Notes: a model not told the origin generated them from the sequence alone. Positions 12,986 through 21,645 are shown, numbered from the stretch's first letter. The stretch: 64,000 bases of DNA from Gammaproteobacteria bacterium (GCA_020850735.1 JADZEE010000007.1:1-64000), one strand, 5' to 3'. A program made the numbers and translations.

Positions 12986-13930
12986 TCACCGGAACGCACC
13001 CATGCGGTACAAGCGCCAGGCGGTCGCCCAGATGTGCAGCAAGGGGTGTCGCCGCATCGCGTCCGTTGCCTCCACGCGCACGCCCGAGTGCCGCTCGATT
13101 TTCCACAGCACGTAATCCACGCCGCCCTCGAAGGTGAACACGGCCTTGACCAGGCGCAACAGGTTCAACAGCTTGCCGTGTACGCGCCGCAATGGCCAGG
13201 TGAGCCGCGCGCGCCGGCGGGTGCGCCGGTCGGGTGGCGGCAGGGCGGCGGCGGTGGTGAAGTGGCGGTAGCGTTCGGGCGCGGCATCGACGATGCGTGC
13301 GGCGGCCAGCGCCGGATCCTCGGGACGCAGCTCCGTGGCGTAACTCGCGGCGAGTCCCGTGCGCCACAGCAGCAGCGCATCGGCCGGCGCCGGCACGATG
13401 GCCTGTGCCCGTGTGAGGAAGGTGAGCACGGCGGTGGTGAGGGCGTCGACCACCGCCACGCGCGCGGCGGTGTCGCGCAGGTATACGGCGGCGCAGGGCT
13501 GCGCAAACCGGGCCCACAACGAGGCCTGAAAGCAGCGCGGGGACACGTGGCGGACAAAATCACGCGCCGAGATCACGGCGTACTTCAACCGCAGCGGCGC
13601 CACCGGCGCCGACAGCTGCAGGTAGAAGACGTTCGGCGGCAGCAAGGCGTTGGCGAGCGCCGGAGTGAGGCGCCGGTAAGCCTGGTGGTAATCGTCGACC
13701 AGGACGTACAGGTCGAGCAGACCGTCGATGTCGGCGCGACCCCGAAAGCACGCGCCGTAGTAAAGGATGGCCAGCACGCTCTCGCCGAGGCGTGCGCGCA
13801 CCGCCGCCGCCGCCCGGACGGCGCGATCTCCGCAGGGGGCATCGATCTCGGCCGCAATGAGCGCGGCCAGCGCGGTTCGTGACGCGCATTCGTCGGGGGG
13901 GCTAGGGTTCTGCACGGCGCTGCGGGTCAC
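12986..13930 (-). CDS. Tam41-like nucleotidyltransferase (candidate CDP-lipid synthase)
   Basis: The roughly 314-residue protein resembles mitochondrial Tam41, the CTP:phosphatidate cytidylyltransferase. The matching elements, in order, are a YYGACFRG turn (YGSG in Tam41), DLYVLVDD with the metal-binding acidic residues, LRLKYAVIS (KYGVIS), and a C-terminal amphipathic segment VKAVFTFEGGVDYVLWKIE. The family makes CDP-diacylglycerol on membranes; acting on another phospho-lipid here would be inference. No ATG precedes the conserved core in frame. GTG 13930 or GTG 13915 are possible starts, and an in-frame TTG at 14170 is thought too far upstream. The next gene, the desaturase, follows about 80 bp later. 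Confidence 0.6.
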   Translation of the reverse strand: MTRSAVQNPSPPDECASRTALAALIAAEIDAPCGDRAVRAAAAVRARLGESVLAILYYGACFRGRADIDGLLDLYVLVDDYHQAYRRLTPALANALLPPNVFYLQLSAPVAPLRLKYAVISARDFVRHVSPRCFQASLWARFAQPCAAVYLRDTAARVAVVDALTTAVLTFLTRAQAIVPAPADALLLWRTGLAASYATELRPEDPALAAARIVDAAPERYRHFTTAAALPPPDRRTRRRARLTWPLRRVHGKLLNLLRLVKAVFTFEGGVDYVLWKIERHSGVRVEATDAMRRHPLLHIWATAWRLYRMGAFR

Positions 13931-14546
13931 GTTCGACGGGGCGTTGCTGGAACCTGCGGGTGGCGCGCGGCCGGCCCGATCACGCCCGCGGCGCGGCGGC
14001 CCGACGAGCGCCGCGGGCCCGGTCGCGCAGTATAGGGGGCGACGCCTGCCGCCGCCAGCCGCGTCCGGCTGCCCGCGTACACGAGACCTATGGGAAAATC
14101 CTTGAATCCGATACACTTGCACACTTATGAGGCGTCGGCAGCCGTTACCGGTGCGGGTACCCGGTAGCAACGTTGGGGAGACGAAGAGAGCGCGGGAAGG
14201 GCATGGCGCACTCCGGCAGACTCGATATGCTGGGCGGTGATGTGTCCATGGCGTCAGGCGTTTTCAAAAGAACAAGTACCTGGCGTGTTGTGGGAGAACT
14301 CCCGCCGTGTGTCCAGACGTTTTGCTGCCGGTGCCCGGGGGGAACACTAGCATCACCGCAACGGGCCGAGCCGTGTCTGCCCGGCTCGAGTCGTTATTGT
14401 TGATCGCGATCGGGTTGGCCCCGGCGCGTTTGGAGTAGATATGAACGCATTTTCCGCGGTTGCGGATACGGGCGGCTGGACGCGTGATCCGGTACGGGGG
14501 GAAGAAATGCACAAGGCATTTTTGCGGAGTCAGGGGAAACGCATTC
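13931..14546. other. Divergent intergenic region of the lipid locus (616 bp)
   Basis: No credible gene was found between the Tam41-like gene (leftward) and the acyl-AMP ligase operon (rightward). Base composition falls in GC near 14095-14125 and 14390-14470, where promoters are likely; TTGAAT at about 14102 with a following TTATGA is one weak candidate. A small inverted repeat TACCGG/CCGGTA lies around 14146-14166. The region probably controls both arms of the lipid locus. No riboswitch or RNA gene was recognised. Confidence 0.4.
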
Positions 14547-16295
14547 ATGCATAAGCGTCCTACGCCGACCCAACACCAGTTGAAGCGCAGGCTGGCGGAT
14601 TTTTCCAGCCTTGCCGAAGCGCTCGACTACGCAGCCGACGGTGAGACGGGCTGCAACTACTACAGCGGTACAGGACAACTCGTCGCCGTGCTCGCGTACG
14701 CGGAGCTGCGCGATCAGGCGCTGGCGCTCGCGCGACGCCTGCACGGCCTGGGTTTGCAACGCGGCGCGCGGGTGGCGCTGGTGGCCGATACGAACCCGAG
14801 CTTCCAGCGTTTCTTCTTCGCCTGCCAGTACGCCGGGCTCGTACCGGTGCCCGTGGCGCCACCGCTGCACCTCGGTGGCCGCACCGCCTACGTGGAACAC
14901 CTGCACCGGCTGCTGGCGAACTGCCGCGCGACCGTCGGCATCGCACCGACGGAATTCGGTGCGCTGATGGCCGAGGCCGCCGAAGGGCTGCACCTGCAGT
15001 TTGTCGGCAGCCCGGAGGCGTTTTCACACTTCCCCGACGCGCACTGCCACCTTCGCCCTTCGTCTGCGGACGAGCTGGCGCACTTGCAGTACACCTCCGG
15101 CAGCACCAGGTTCCCCCGCGGCGTCATGATCAGCCAGCGCGCCGTGCTCGCCAATCTCGCCGGTACGTTCGGTCACATCCGGATCCGCGAAGACGATCGC
15201 TGCATGTCGTGGTTGCCCTACTACCACGACATGGGGCTGGTCGGACTGGTTCTCGGGCCGATCGCCGCGCAGTTGTCGGTGGACTACCTCGGCACTCGCG
15301 AGTTCGCGATGCGCCCGCGCCAGTGGCTGGTGCGGATGGCAGACAGCCGCGCGACCATCTCCTTCAGTCCGCCATTCGGGTACGAGCTGTGCGTGCGGCG
15401 ACTGCGTGAGAGCGACGTCAGCACGCTGGACCTCAGTGCCTGGCGCATTGCCGGTATCGGCGCCGAGAAGATCCGCCCGGAGCCGATGACCCGGTTCGCG
15501 GAGATTCTGGCGCCCTGCGGGTTCACGGCGCGCGCGTTTCTGCCCTGCTACGGACTGGCGGAGTCGTCACTGGCCGTGAGCTGTGTCGACCCGGGTGACG
15601 GGCTGCAGGCCGAGCTCGTCGACGGTGAGCATCTGGCGCAGACCCAGCAAGCGCTGCCGCTGACGGATGGGGGGGACACCCGTGCCAACGTATTCGTCAA
15701 TTGCGGTCGGCCACTCGATGGCCACGAAGTCGTCGCTCGCGGGTCTGACGCGAGCGTGCTCCCCGATCGCCAGTGCGGCACCCTCTATGTGCGTGGTCCG
15801 AGCGTCATGTCCGGGTACTTCGGCGTTGATGCGAACGAAAGCCACGTGCTGTCCGCGGACGGCTGGCTTGACACCGGCGACATCGGCTATCGGGTTGACG
15901 GCCACGTTTTCATCACCGGGCGCAAGAAGGATCTCATCGTCATCAACGGTCGTAATATCTGGCCGCAGGATCTGGAATACCTGGCCGAGCAGGAGCCCGA
16001 AGTGCGTTCCGGCGAAGCCTCTGCGTTCTCCGTCAGCGGACCGGACGGCTCGGAACGCGCAGTGCTCGTGATCCAGTGTCGGGAATCCGACCCCGCGCGG
16101 CGCCAGCACCTGACCCACCGCCTCGACCACGCGATCCGTACTGAGCTCGGCATCGAGTGCGTGATCGAGCTGGTCCCGCCGCACACCCTGGTGCGCACGT
16201 CGTCCGGCAAGCTGTCGCGGTCGCGTACGCGGCAGGATTTTCTCGAGCGGACCGACTGGGGACAGCACGTCCAGCCTCAGCGCGCGGCGGGCTGA
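14547..16295 (+). CDS. aasR: Fatty acyl-AMP ligase / acyl-ACP synthetase of sphingolipid locus
   Basis: The 582-residue adenylating enzyme has the ATP motif YTSGSTRFPRGV near residue 183. The STRxP variant is typical of fatty acyl-AMP ligases, in contrast to STGxPKG of acyl-CoA synthetases. YGLAESSLAVS, TGDIGYRVDGHVFITGRKKD and INGRNIWPQDLE follow, then the C-terminal lysine in SSGKLSRSR. The predicted role is to activate a fatty acid and load it on the ACP two genes downstream. ATG 14547 is chosen because AGGGGAA lies just upstream, and longer frames are not conserved-looking. Known Caulobacter sphingolipid clusters have the same gene next to cerR, acpR and spt. Confidence 0.85.
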   Translation: MHKRPTPTQHQLKRRLADFSSLAEALDYAADGETGCNYYSGTGQLVAVLAYAELRDQALALARRLHGLGLQRGARVALVADTNPSFQRFFFACQYAGLVPVPVAPPLHLGGRTAYVEHLHRLLANCRATVGIAPTEFGALMAEAAEGLHLQFVGSPEAFSHFPDAHCHLRPSSADELAHLQYTSGSTRFPRGVMISQRAVLANLAGTFGHIRIREDDRCMSWLPYYHDMGLVGLVLGPIAAQLSVDYLGTREFAMRPRQWLVRMADSRATISFSPPFGYELCVRRLRESDVSTLDLSAWRIAGIGAEKIRPEPMTRFAEILAPCGFTARAFLPCYGLAESSLAVSCVDPGDGLQAELVDGEHLAQTQQALPLTDGGDTRANVFVNCGRPLDGHEVVARGSDASVLPDRQCGTLYVRGPSVMSGYFGVDANESHVLSADGWLDTGDIGYRVDGHVFITGRKKDLIVINGRNIWPQDLEYLAEQEPEVRSGEASAFSVSGPDGSERAVLVIQCRESDPARRQHLTHRLDHAIRTELGIECVIELVPPHTLVRTSSGKLSRSRTRQDFLERTDWGQHVQPQRAAG

Positions 16296-16345
16296 ACACG
16301 ACCAGCGCCGGGTCGACGCTGCCACTTTCCCGCGACGCGGTCCGG

Positions 16346-17278
16346 ATGGACCGTTCCGTTGCCCTGACGGGCGCCACCGGATTCATCGGCAGTACGCTGC
16401 TGCGCCGCCTGCACGCCGACGGCTGGCGGGTGCGGGCACTGGTGCGCGCGCGGCGCCAGCCGCGTTCGTTGCCGCCGGCTGCGCAATGGATCACCGGGTC
16501 GCTCGAGGACCCCGCCGCGCTCGCGCGGTTGGTGTCGGGCGTCGACGCCGTGATACATTGCGCCGGCGCCGTCCGGGGCGCATCGTCGGCGCAGTTCGAG
16601 CGCGTGAACGCGGCGGGTGTCGCAGCCCTCGTGCGCGTGGCCGCGGCACAGGAACGCGTGCCCCGATTTCTGCTGCTGTCGTCCCTGGCGGCCCGTGAGC
16701 CGACGCTCTCACCCTATGCCGCCAGCAAGCGGCACGGCGAGCAGGCGCTCGACAGGCATGGGGAGACGACGCACTGGACCGTGTTGCGTCCGCCCGCGGT
16801 GTACGGCCCGGGCGACCGGGAGTTGCTGCCGCTGTTGCGGTGGATGGCGCGCGGCTGGGCAGTGATGGTCGGCGATCGCAGCGCGCGCTTTTCGTTGCTG
16901 TACGTGGAGGACCTGGCGGCCGCGATTGTGCACTGGCTCGAGCAGCCGCCGCCTGCGGGGACCGTGCTCGAGCTCGACGACGGCCGCGCCGGCGGGTACT
17001 GCTGGGCGGACGTGGTGGCGGTCGCAGCGCGCTTGCGCGGGCGGCGGGTCAGGCAGTTCACGGTGCCGGCAGCGGCTCTGGACCTGATTGCCGCGGCGAA
17101 TCTGCGCGCGGCCAGGCTGCTCGGCTACGCGCCCATGCTCACGCCGTGGAAGCTGGGCGAGCTGCGCCACGCCGACTGGGTATGCAAGGACGACGCGGCC
17201 AGGCGCGCGTTCGCGTGGCGCCCGCGGGTGAGCCTGGCCGATGGTATCGAACTTACGCTGCGCTCGTTTCGGGGATGA
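16346..17278 (+). CDS. cerR: NAD(P)-dependent epimerase/reductase, CerR-like (3-ketosphinganine/ketoceramide reductase)
   Basis: The 310-residue extended SDR protein has the dinucleotide motif TGATGFIGS (residues 8-16), DVAGL-type HCAGAV (71-76), serine pair LSS near 112 and the catalytic Y124-x3-K128 (PYAASK). In bacterial sphingolipid loci this family (CerR) reduces the 3-keto group made by serine palmitoyltransferase. That role here rests on its place between the acyl-AMP ligase and the ACP/spt pair. ATG 16346 is taken as start, 50 bp after the ligase stop. A generic sugar epimerase is the alternative on sequence alone. Confidence 0.78.
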   Translation: MDRSVALTGATGFIGSTLLRRLHADGWRVRALVRARRQPRSLPPAAQWITGSLEDPAALARLVSGVDAVIHCAGAVRGASSAQFERVNAAGVAALVRVAAAQERVPRFLLLSSLAAREPTLSPYAASKRHGEQALDRHGETTHWTVLRPPAVYGPGDRELLPLLRWMARGWAVMVGDRSARFSLLYVEDLAAAIVHWLEQPPPAGTVLELDDGRAGGYCWADVVAVAARLRGRRVRQFTVPAAALDLIAAANLRAARLLGYAPMLTPWKLGELRHADWVCKDDAARRAFAWRPRVSLADGIELTLRSFRG

Positions 17279-17310
17279 GCCCCGACCCGCGCCGTTCGGT
17301 CAGAACTGAC

Positions 17311-17562
17311 ATGCACAGCTACGACGAAGTCCTGCACCGACTGTACGAAATCCTGGCGCCGCACGCGGATCCGGGGATCGTGCTCGTGGAAAACACCGAC
17401 CTGGTCGTCGACCTGGGGCTGGACTCGCCCCGGGTCCTGGATCTCGTGCTGGAGCTGGAAGAGCATTTCGACGTCTCCGTGCCCATGAACGTGCTCCCGG
17501 ACGTGCAGACGATCGGCGACCTCGCCAGGCAGATCCAGCAACTGATCGACGCTACGCCGTGA
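17311..17562 (+). CDS. acpR: Acyl carrier protein dedicated to sphingolipid synthesis
   Basis: The 83-residue acidic helical protein has a phosphopantetheine attachment serine at about residue 39 in DLGLDSPRVLDLV. The usual DSL motif is DSP here. Sphingolipid-type serine palmitoyltransferases of Rhodobacteria are known to use a special ACP (AcpR) as acyl donor. The stop overlaps the GTG of spt by 4 bp (GTGA), so ACP and Spt are probably translationally coupled. ATG 17311 gives the normal ACP length. Confidence 0.88.
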   Translation: MHSYDEVLHRLYEILAPHADPGIVLVENTDLVVDLGLDSPRVLDLVLELEEHFDVSVPMNVLPDVQTIGDLARQIQQLIDATP

Positions 17563-18752
17563 GCCTGCTCAGCAAGTTCGAGACATACGACGCGCGTCGC
17601 CGCGAGCTCAATCGTATCGGGATCAACCCGTTCGGGGTCGTGCAGGAACGCGTACTGTCCGCGACCGAAGCCGTCATCAACGGGCGCGAGACGATACTCG
17701 CGGGCACGAACAACTATCTCGGTCTGACCTTCGACCCGGACTGCATTTCCGCGGCGAAGATCGCACTCGACGAGCAGGGCACGGGCACCACCGGTTCGCG
17801 CATGGCCAACGGCACCTTCGCCGAGCACCTTGCGCTCGAACGGGATCTCGCTGAATTCTTCGGTCGGCGGGCGGCGATCGTGTTCTCCACGGGATTCCTC
17901 GCCAATCTCGGCATTCTCTCGACTCTGACCGGTCGCGGGGACGTCATCGTGCTCGACGCCGACTGTCATGCCAGCATCTACGACGGCTGCCAGCTCGGCG
18001 GCGCGGAGGTCATCCGCTTCCGGCACAACGATGCCGGTGACCTGGCCAAACGACTGCGGCGGCTCGGTGAGCGTGCCGCCGACACGCTCGTGGTCGTCGA
18101 AGGCATCTACAGCATGCTCGGCGACAGCGCCCCACTGGCGGACATCGTGGCGGTCAAGCGTGAATTCGGCGCGCTGCTGCTGGTCGACGAGGCGCACTCG
18201 ATGGGTGTGCTCAGTGCGCGCGGCCTGGCCGAGGCGGCCGGCGTCGAAGCCGGAGTCGACTTCATCACCGGCACGTTCAGCAAGAGTCTCGGCGCGACCG
18301 GCGGTTTCTGTGTCAGCGACCTGCCCGAGCTCGATTCCATTCGCGTCGCCAGCCGCGCCTATGTGTTCACCGCGTCGCTGTGTCCCTCGGTGGTCGCCTC
18401 CACGCGCGCGGCGCTCGAGTGCGTGCGCAAGCGCCCGCATTTGCGCGCACAGTTGTGGCGCAACGCGCGTGACCTGTATGCCCGCCTGCAGGGCCTGGGT
18501 TTCACGCTCGGGCCCGAGCCGAGCCCGGTGATAGCAGTCCTCCAGGCGCAGCCCGAAGGGGCGCTGGCCTTCTGGGCAGGACTGCTGGAACGCGGCGTCT
18601 ACGTCAACCTGGTCCTGCCGCCGGCGACGCCCGCAGGCATGTCCCTGCTTCGCTGCAGCGTCAGCGCCGCGCACAGCGAAAATCAGATCGCGGCGATCGC
18701 GGCCGCTTTCGGCGCCGTACGCGCAGATCTGGAGACGACCTCCGCCGCCTGA
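17559..18752 (+). CDS. spt: Serine palmitoyltransferase
   Basis: The 397-residue fold-type I PLP enzyme of the alpha-oxoamine synthase family condenses serine with a C16-type acyl thioester to 3-ketosphinganine. Visible residues are H137 (stacks on PLP), D210 and H213 in DEAHSMG, and the PLP lysine K242 in GTFSKSLGATGG. The FSKS form favours Spt over KBL (GKALGG), ALAS (GKAFG) and BioF. The GTG start overlaps the acpR stop. The neighbours ligase-CerR-ACP reproduce the known Caulobacter ceramide gene set. It is cytoplasmic, without membrane helices, as in other bacteria. Confidence 0.9.
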   Translation: MSLLSKFETYDARRRELNRIGINPFGVVQERVLSATEAVINGRETILAGTNNYLGLTFDPDCISAAKIALDEQGTGTTGSRMANGTFAEHLALERDLAEFFGRRAAIVFSTGFLANLGILSTLTGRGDVIVLDADCHASIYDGCQLGGAEVIRFRHNDAGDLAKRLRRLGERAADTLVVVEGIYSMLGDSAPLADIVAVKREFGALLLVDEAHSMGVLSARGLAEAAGVEAGVDFITGTFSKSLGATGGFCVSDLPELDSIRVASRAYVFTASLCPSVVASTRAALECVRKRPHLRAQLWRNARDLYARLQGLGFTLGPEPSPVIAVLQAQPEGALAFWAGLLERGVYVNLVLPPATPAGMSLLRCSVSAAHSENQIAAIAAAFGAVRADLETTSAA

Positions 18753-18777
18753 GCGGGACGGATCGGCGCCGGTGGCG

Positions 18778-19542
18778 CTACAGGACGCGGCGCAGCGCCG
18801 CCGCGCCGCGGGACGGGGCGGGATCCGCGAACAGTGCACGGGCGCGCTCGAGGTCGCGCGGAAAATCCACCTCACCCCAGCGCAGGCCGTGCACTGATTC
18901 GACCCGCACGAGACCGCGCTCCGCCAGTACCCCGACGGCCTTCAGATACCACCAGCCGAGGCTGTTCGGCGTGCGCATGATCTGGTTGACTACCGTCGCG
19001 AACTCGCGCGCACCGTCGGCGCTGAATCTGAGCATGCCGATCGATTCCCCGTGCACGCTGTCGGGTGCGAGCGTCTTGCCGACTTCCAGCAGGCGCGTGC
19101 CGTCGACACGGACTTTCATGTCGTCGGCGTCGTAGCCATTCTTGATGTCGATGGCCATATTCACCGGTGCGAGGGGCGCTGCCAGCAGGTGCGCGCAAAC
19201 GGCCGGGTCGAACAGCGTGTCGCCGTTGACGAGCACGAAGTCCGTATCCATCTCCCCCCGAACCATCCAGCAGCTCGCGAGATTATCGGCGACGTTGAAA
19301 AACGGGTTGTAGGCGCAGCGTACCGCCAGGCCAGGGCGGTCGAGCCCGGCCATGCAGTGCTCGACGGCGCCGGCGCAGAATCCGGTGACGACCACGATCT
19401 CGCGAACTCCGACCTGGTACAGGGCGTGAACCTGTTTCTCCAGCAGCGTCTCATCATCGATGGGAAGCAGGCATTTGGGCGTGTTCTCGGTGAGCGGCAG
19501 CAGTCGCGAACCCTGTCCCGCGCTGAGAATGATGGCTTTCAT
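18778..19542 (-). CDS. Nucleotidyltransferase (LicC/phospho-head-group cytidylyltransferase type)
   Basis: The 254-residue Rossmann-like NTP transferase starts MKAIILSAGQGSRLLPLTE, with G9-x-G11-x-R13 and P22-K23 binding the nucleotide, and has FVLVNGDTLFD as the metal site. The family includes choline-phosphate, phosphoethanolamine and inositol-1-phosphate cytidylyltransferases. It is last in a minus-strand operon with a HAD phosphatase and a CDP-alcohol phosphatidyltransferase, so it probably makes a CDP-activated head group. Which alcohol is used cannot be told. It is convergent with spt, with only 25 bp between stops. ATG 19542 is chosen over a 29-codon longer frame. Confidence 0.82.
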   Translation of the reverse strand: MKAIILSAGQGSRLLPLTENTPKCLLPIDDETLLEKQVHALYQVGVREIVVVTGFCAGAVEHCMAGLDRPGLAVRCAYNPFFNVADNLASCWMVRGEMDTDFVLVNGDTLFDPAVCAHLLAAPLAPVNMAIDIKNGYDADDMKVRVDGTRLLEVGKTLAPDSVHGESIGMLRFSADGAREFATVVNQIMRTPNSLGWWYLKAVGVLAERGLVRVESVHGLRWGEVDFPRDLERARALFADPAPSRGAAALRRVL

Positions 19543-19573
19543 GTACTGTTTCCCGTGGTTTCGCAATGTCGCT

Positions 19574-20284
19574 TCAGGTCGACCGGTTCCAGTCGACGAT
19601 TTCCAGACCGTGCTCGACGGCATAGGCACGCAGGCGCCGCGTCGGGTTCACCGCTATGCCCGTATGCGCCCACTCGAGCAAGGGAATGTCGCTGTGGTGA
19701 TCGGTGTAGGCGACCACCCGGCAACGCGCGCGCAGGCCCGGCAGCCGTTGCTCGAGGGCGGCGACCTTGTGCTCGCCGCGGCAGTTCGCGCCCGCGATCC
19801 GCCCGTCGAGGCGGTCGCCGTCCCAGATCACCGTGGTGCCCACGACGCTGTCAAAACCCAGCCGCCGGCCGAGCGGTTCCGCGTAGAATTCGAAGCTCGC
19901 CGTCGCCAGGACGAGATGATCGCCTCGGCTGCGATGGCGGTCAATCGCCCGGGCGGCTCCCGGGCGCAGCCCGCTGCGGATACAGTGCTCGACGAAGGTG
20001 CCGACGTGGACGTCGACCTGCGCCCGCGTCGCCCGCGCGAGTACTGCCGCGAGCATCCGCTCCTTGAGCCGTGCACGGCTCGAACGGCCGAGCAGGCAGG
20101 CCAGTATCGTCGCCGCGAGGCCGGGGATCCGCAGCCGTCCACCCGGCATGCGTCCCGCCGCATGCAGCAGAAACGGTGTGTATGTCCCGTGGCGGGTGAT
20201 CGTGTTGTCGAGGTCGAACACCGCGGCCCCCGGCAGCGGGCCGGCAGCGCCCGGCGCTGCCGGTTTCAGCTCGCGCTCATCCAC
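19574..20284 (-). CDS. HAD-IB family phosphatase (SerB-like)
   Basis: The 236-residue HAD hydrolase has motif I FDLDNTIT (D24, D26), motif II LATASFEFY, and motif IV YTDHHSDIPLL. The IB subfamily contains phosphoserine phosphatases and several lipid or head-group phosphatases. In this operon it would fit removal of a phosphate from a head group or a phospholipid precursor; this is inference. GTG 20284 is chosen, overlapping the end of the CDP-alcohol transferase gene by about 19 bp. No in-frame ATG precedes motif I closely. It lies 32 bp before the nucleotidyltransferase start. Confidence 0.8.
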   Translation of the reverse strand: MDERELKPAAPGAAGPLPGAAVFDLDNTITRHGTYTPFLLHAAGRMPGGRLRIPGLAATILACLLGRSSRARLKERMLAAVLARATRAQVDVHVGTFVEHCIRSGLRPGAARAIDRHRSRGDHLVLATASFEFYAEPLGRRLGFDSVVGTTVIWDGDRLDGRIAGANCRGEHKVAALEQRLPGLRARCRVVAYTDHHSDIPLLEWAHTGIAVNPTRRLRAYAVEHGLEIVDWNRST

Positions 20285-21456
20285 GAGCGCACCGTACCAC
20301 CGCGCAGACGGTACCCGAGCGCCTGTGTGAAGCGGACCAGGTGAAACACGAGCGACAGCACCGTCCAGATCGCCATTGCCAGGAAGCCGACGTCCGCACG
20401 ACCGCAGATGGCCCCGAGCGTCAGCAGCGCCAGGTTCGGGTTGCGGCGGGCCGTGATGGTGCGGAACCACGAGTCTATCCGTCCCCACACGTGCATCTGG
20501 ATGTCGAAGGCGTAGACGAACGCGCCCTCCAGGATCCGGCCGAGCACATAGCCGCCGATCACGATCGCAAACGCGGGTTGCAGGTAGGGGAGCATGTGGT
20601 CGGGAGCGCTCGCGAGCATGCCGTGATACCAGGCCCACCACCAGAACGGCGGATGCAGCAGATCGATGCCGTGATCGTACAGGTTCCCCCAGCGCGAGGA
20701 GGTGAGCGTGACCCGGGCGAGCTTGCCGTCGACCGTGTCGAGAAACGTCATTGCCCACGCGACGGGTATGCCGAGCAGCCAGTTGCCGCGGGCGAACAGC
20801 CAGGTGGCGACGACGACCAGCACCAGGCTCGCGGTGGTCACCGTATTGGGACGGATCCCGCGGGCCGCGGCCCAGCGTGTCACCCACCGTGCCGGTACCG
20901 GCCAGCACCACTTGGTGACGAAATCCGTGGCGCCCTTGTATACCGCGGCGAACGTTCTCTTTTCGACTTCTGCGGGCGCCGTCCGCGGGAGCGAAAGGAC
21001 CAGCGGCGCAGCGCGCTTGCGCAACGCGTCATCGTAGCTCGAACCGAGCGTCTGCGCCGTCAGCAGGCGCACCCCCGCAGGCACCGGCGCATCCGCCGCC
21101 AGGGTGCCTGCCTCGAGCAGGCGCGTGACAGCCTCGACATCCGCGGCGCGGGCATGTGCCGCCACCAACGTGTGCTCGCCGGATCCCGGGCCCGGGATCC
21201 CGAGAATGACGTCCGGGGTGCGCACCAGCGCACGGGCCAACTCCTCGGCAATGACACAGTCTTCGCGGACGATGAGCGCCGCACCTGTGTTACCCGCCAC
21301 CGGATCTGCCGCCCCGGCGCGGGCGAAGGCGCGACGATGACGCTCCGCAGGCGTCAGGCCCCAGAGCAGAGCCTGGTAGGGGGCCACCAGCACGAGCGCG
21401 GGGCCGCTTTCCCGGGGCGCGGCGATCGTCGAGGTCGGTAGCGTCGAATGCGACAT
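20266..21456 (-). CDS. CDP-alcohol phosphatidyltransferase with decayed N-terminal nucleotidyltransferase-like domain
   Basis: The 396-residue protein has two parts. Residues about 173-390 are a multi-helix CDP-alcohol phosphatidyltransferase with the complete motif D240-x2-D243-G-x2-A-R-x8-G-x3-D261-x3-D265. Residues 1-165 look like a remnant nucleotidyltransferase: WGLTPAERHRRAFARAGA and GAALIVREDCVIAEEL are in the right order, but the P-loop and the lysine are missing. Bifunctional IPCT-DIPPS enzymes have this architecture with an active N-domain. Here a separate nucleotidyltransferase two genes on may supply the lost activity. The acceptor (ceramide or glycerolipid) is unknown. ATG 21456 is chosen; in-frame ATG 21510 lies within the repeat at 21495. 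Confidence 0.85.
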   Translation of the reverse strand: MSHSTLPTSTIAAPRESGPALVLVAPYQALLWGLTPAERHRRAFARAGAADPVAGNTGAALIVREDCVIAEELARALVRTPDVILGIPGPGSGEHTLVAAHARAADVEAVTRLLEAGTLAADAPVPAGVRLLTAQTLGSSYDDALRKRAAPLVLSLPRTAPAEVEKRTFAAVYKGATDFVTKWCWPVPARWVTRWAAARGIRPNTVTTASLVLVVVATWLFARGNWLLGIPVAWAMTFLDTVDGKLARVTLTSSRWGNLYDHGIDLLHPPFWWWAWYHGMLASAPDHMLPYLQPAFAIVIGGYVLGRILEGAFVYAFDIQMHVWGRIDSWFRTITARRNPNLALLTLGAICGRADVGFLAMAIWTVLSLVFHLVRFTQALGYRLRGGTVRSWMSAS

Positions 21457-21494
21457 GTGATCCCCGGGTTCGTCACCGGCCGGGTTCCGCGTTG

Positions 21495-21512
21495 GAAAAA
21501 AGGCGCTCATTG
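21495..21512. repeat. 18-bp repeat, copy 2 (upstream of CDP-alcohol transferase)
   Basis: This is identical to 6015-6032 and lies 39 bp before the start codon of the minus-strand lipid operon. It also contains an in-frame ATG (21510) that would begin MSAFF, so part of the match could reflect an alternative start codon. Confidence 0.5.
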
Positions 21513-21645
21513 CACACCAATGCGGGCCTCGCTGCCAAGTCGGGACGCGCCGTCCGCAGGCCGGAGCGCGGGCGCCGTTCTTCTTAGGGCCGGGATGAAC
21601 GGGTAAACTCCCACCGGCCCGCGACGCATCCCGTCGTTGCGCGCA

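Noticed and set aside
17559-18752. Spt gene as 2-amino-3-ketobutyrate CoA ligase, ALAS or BioF
   Set aside because: The PLP-lysine context GTFSKSLGATGG and the adjacent ACP, ligase and CerR genes favour serine palmitoyltransferase. There is no tdh or biotin gene nearby.
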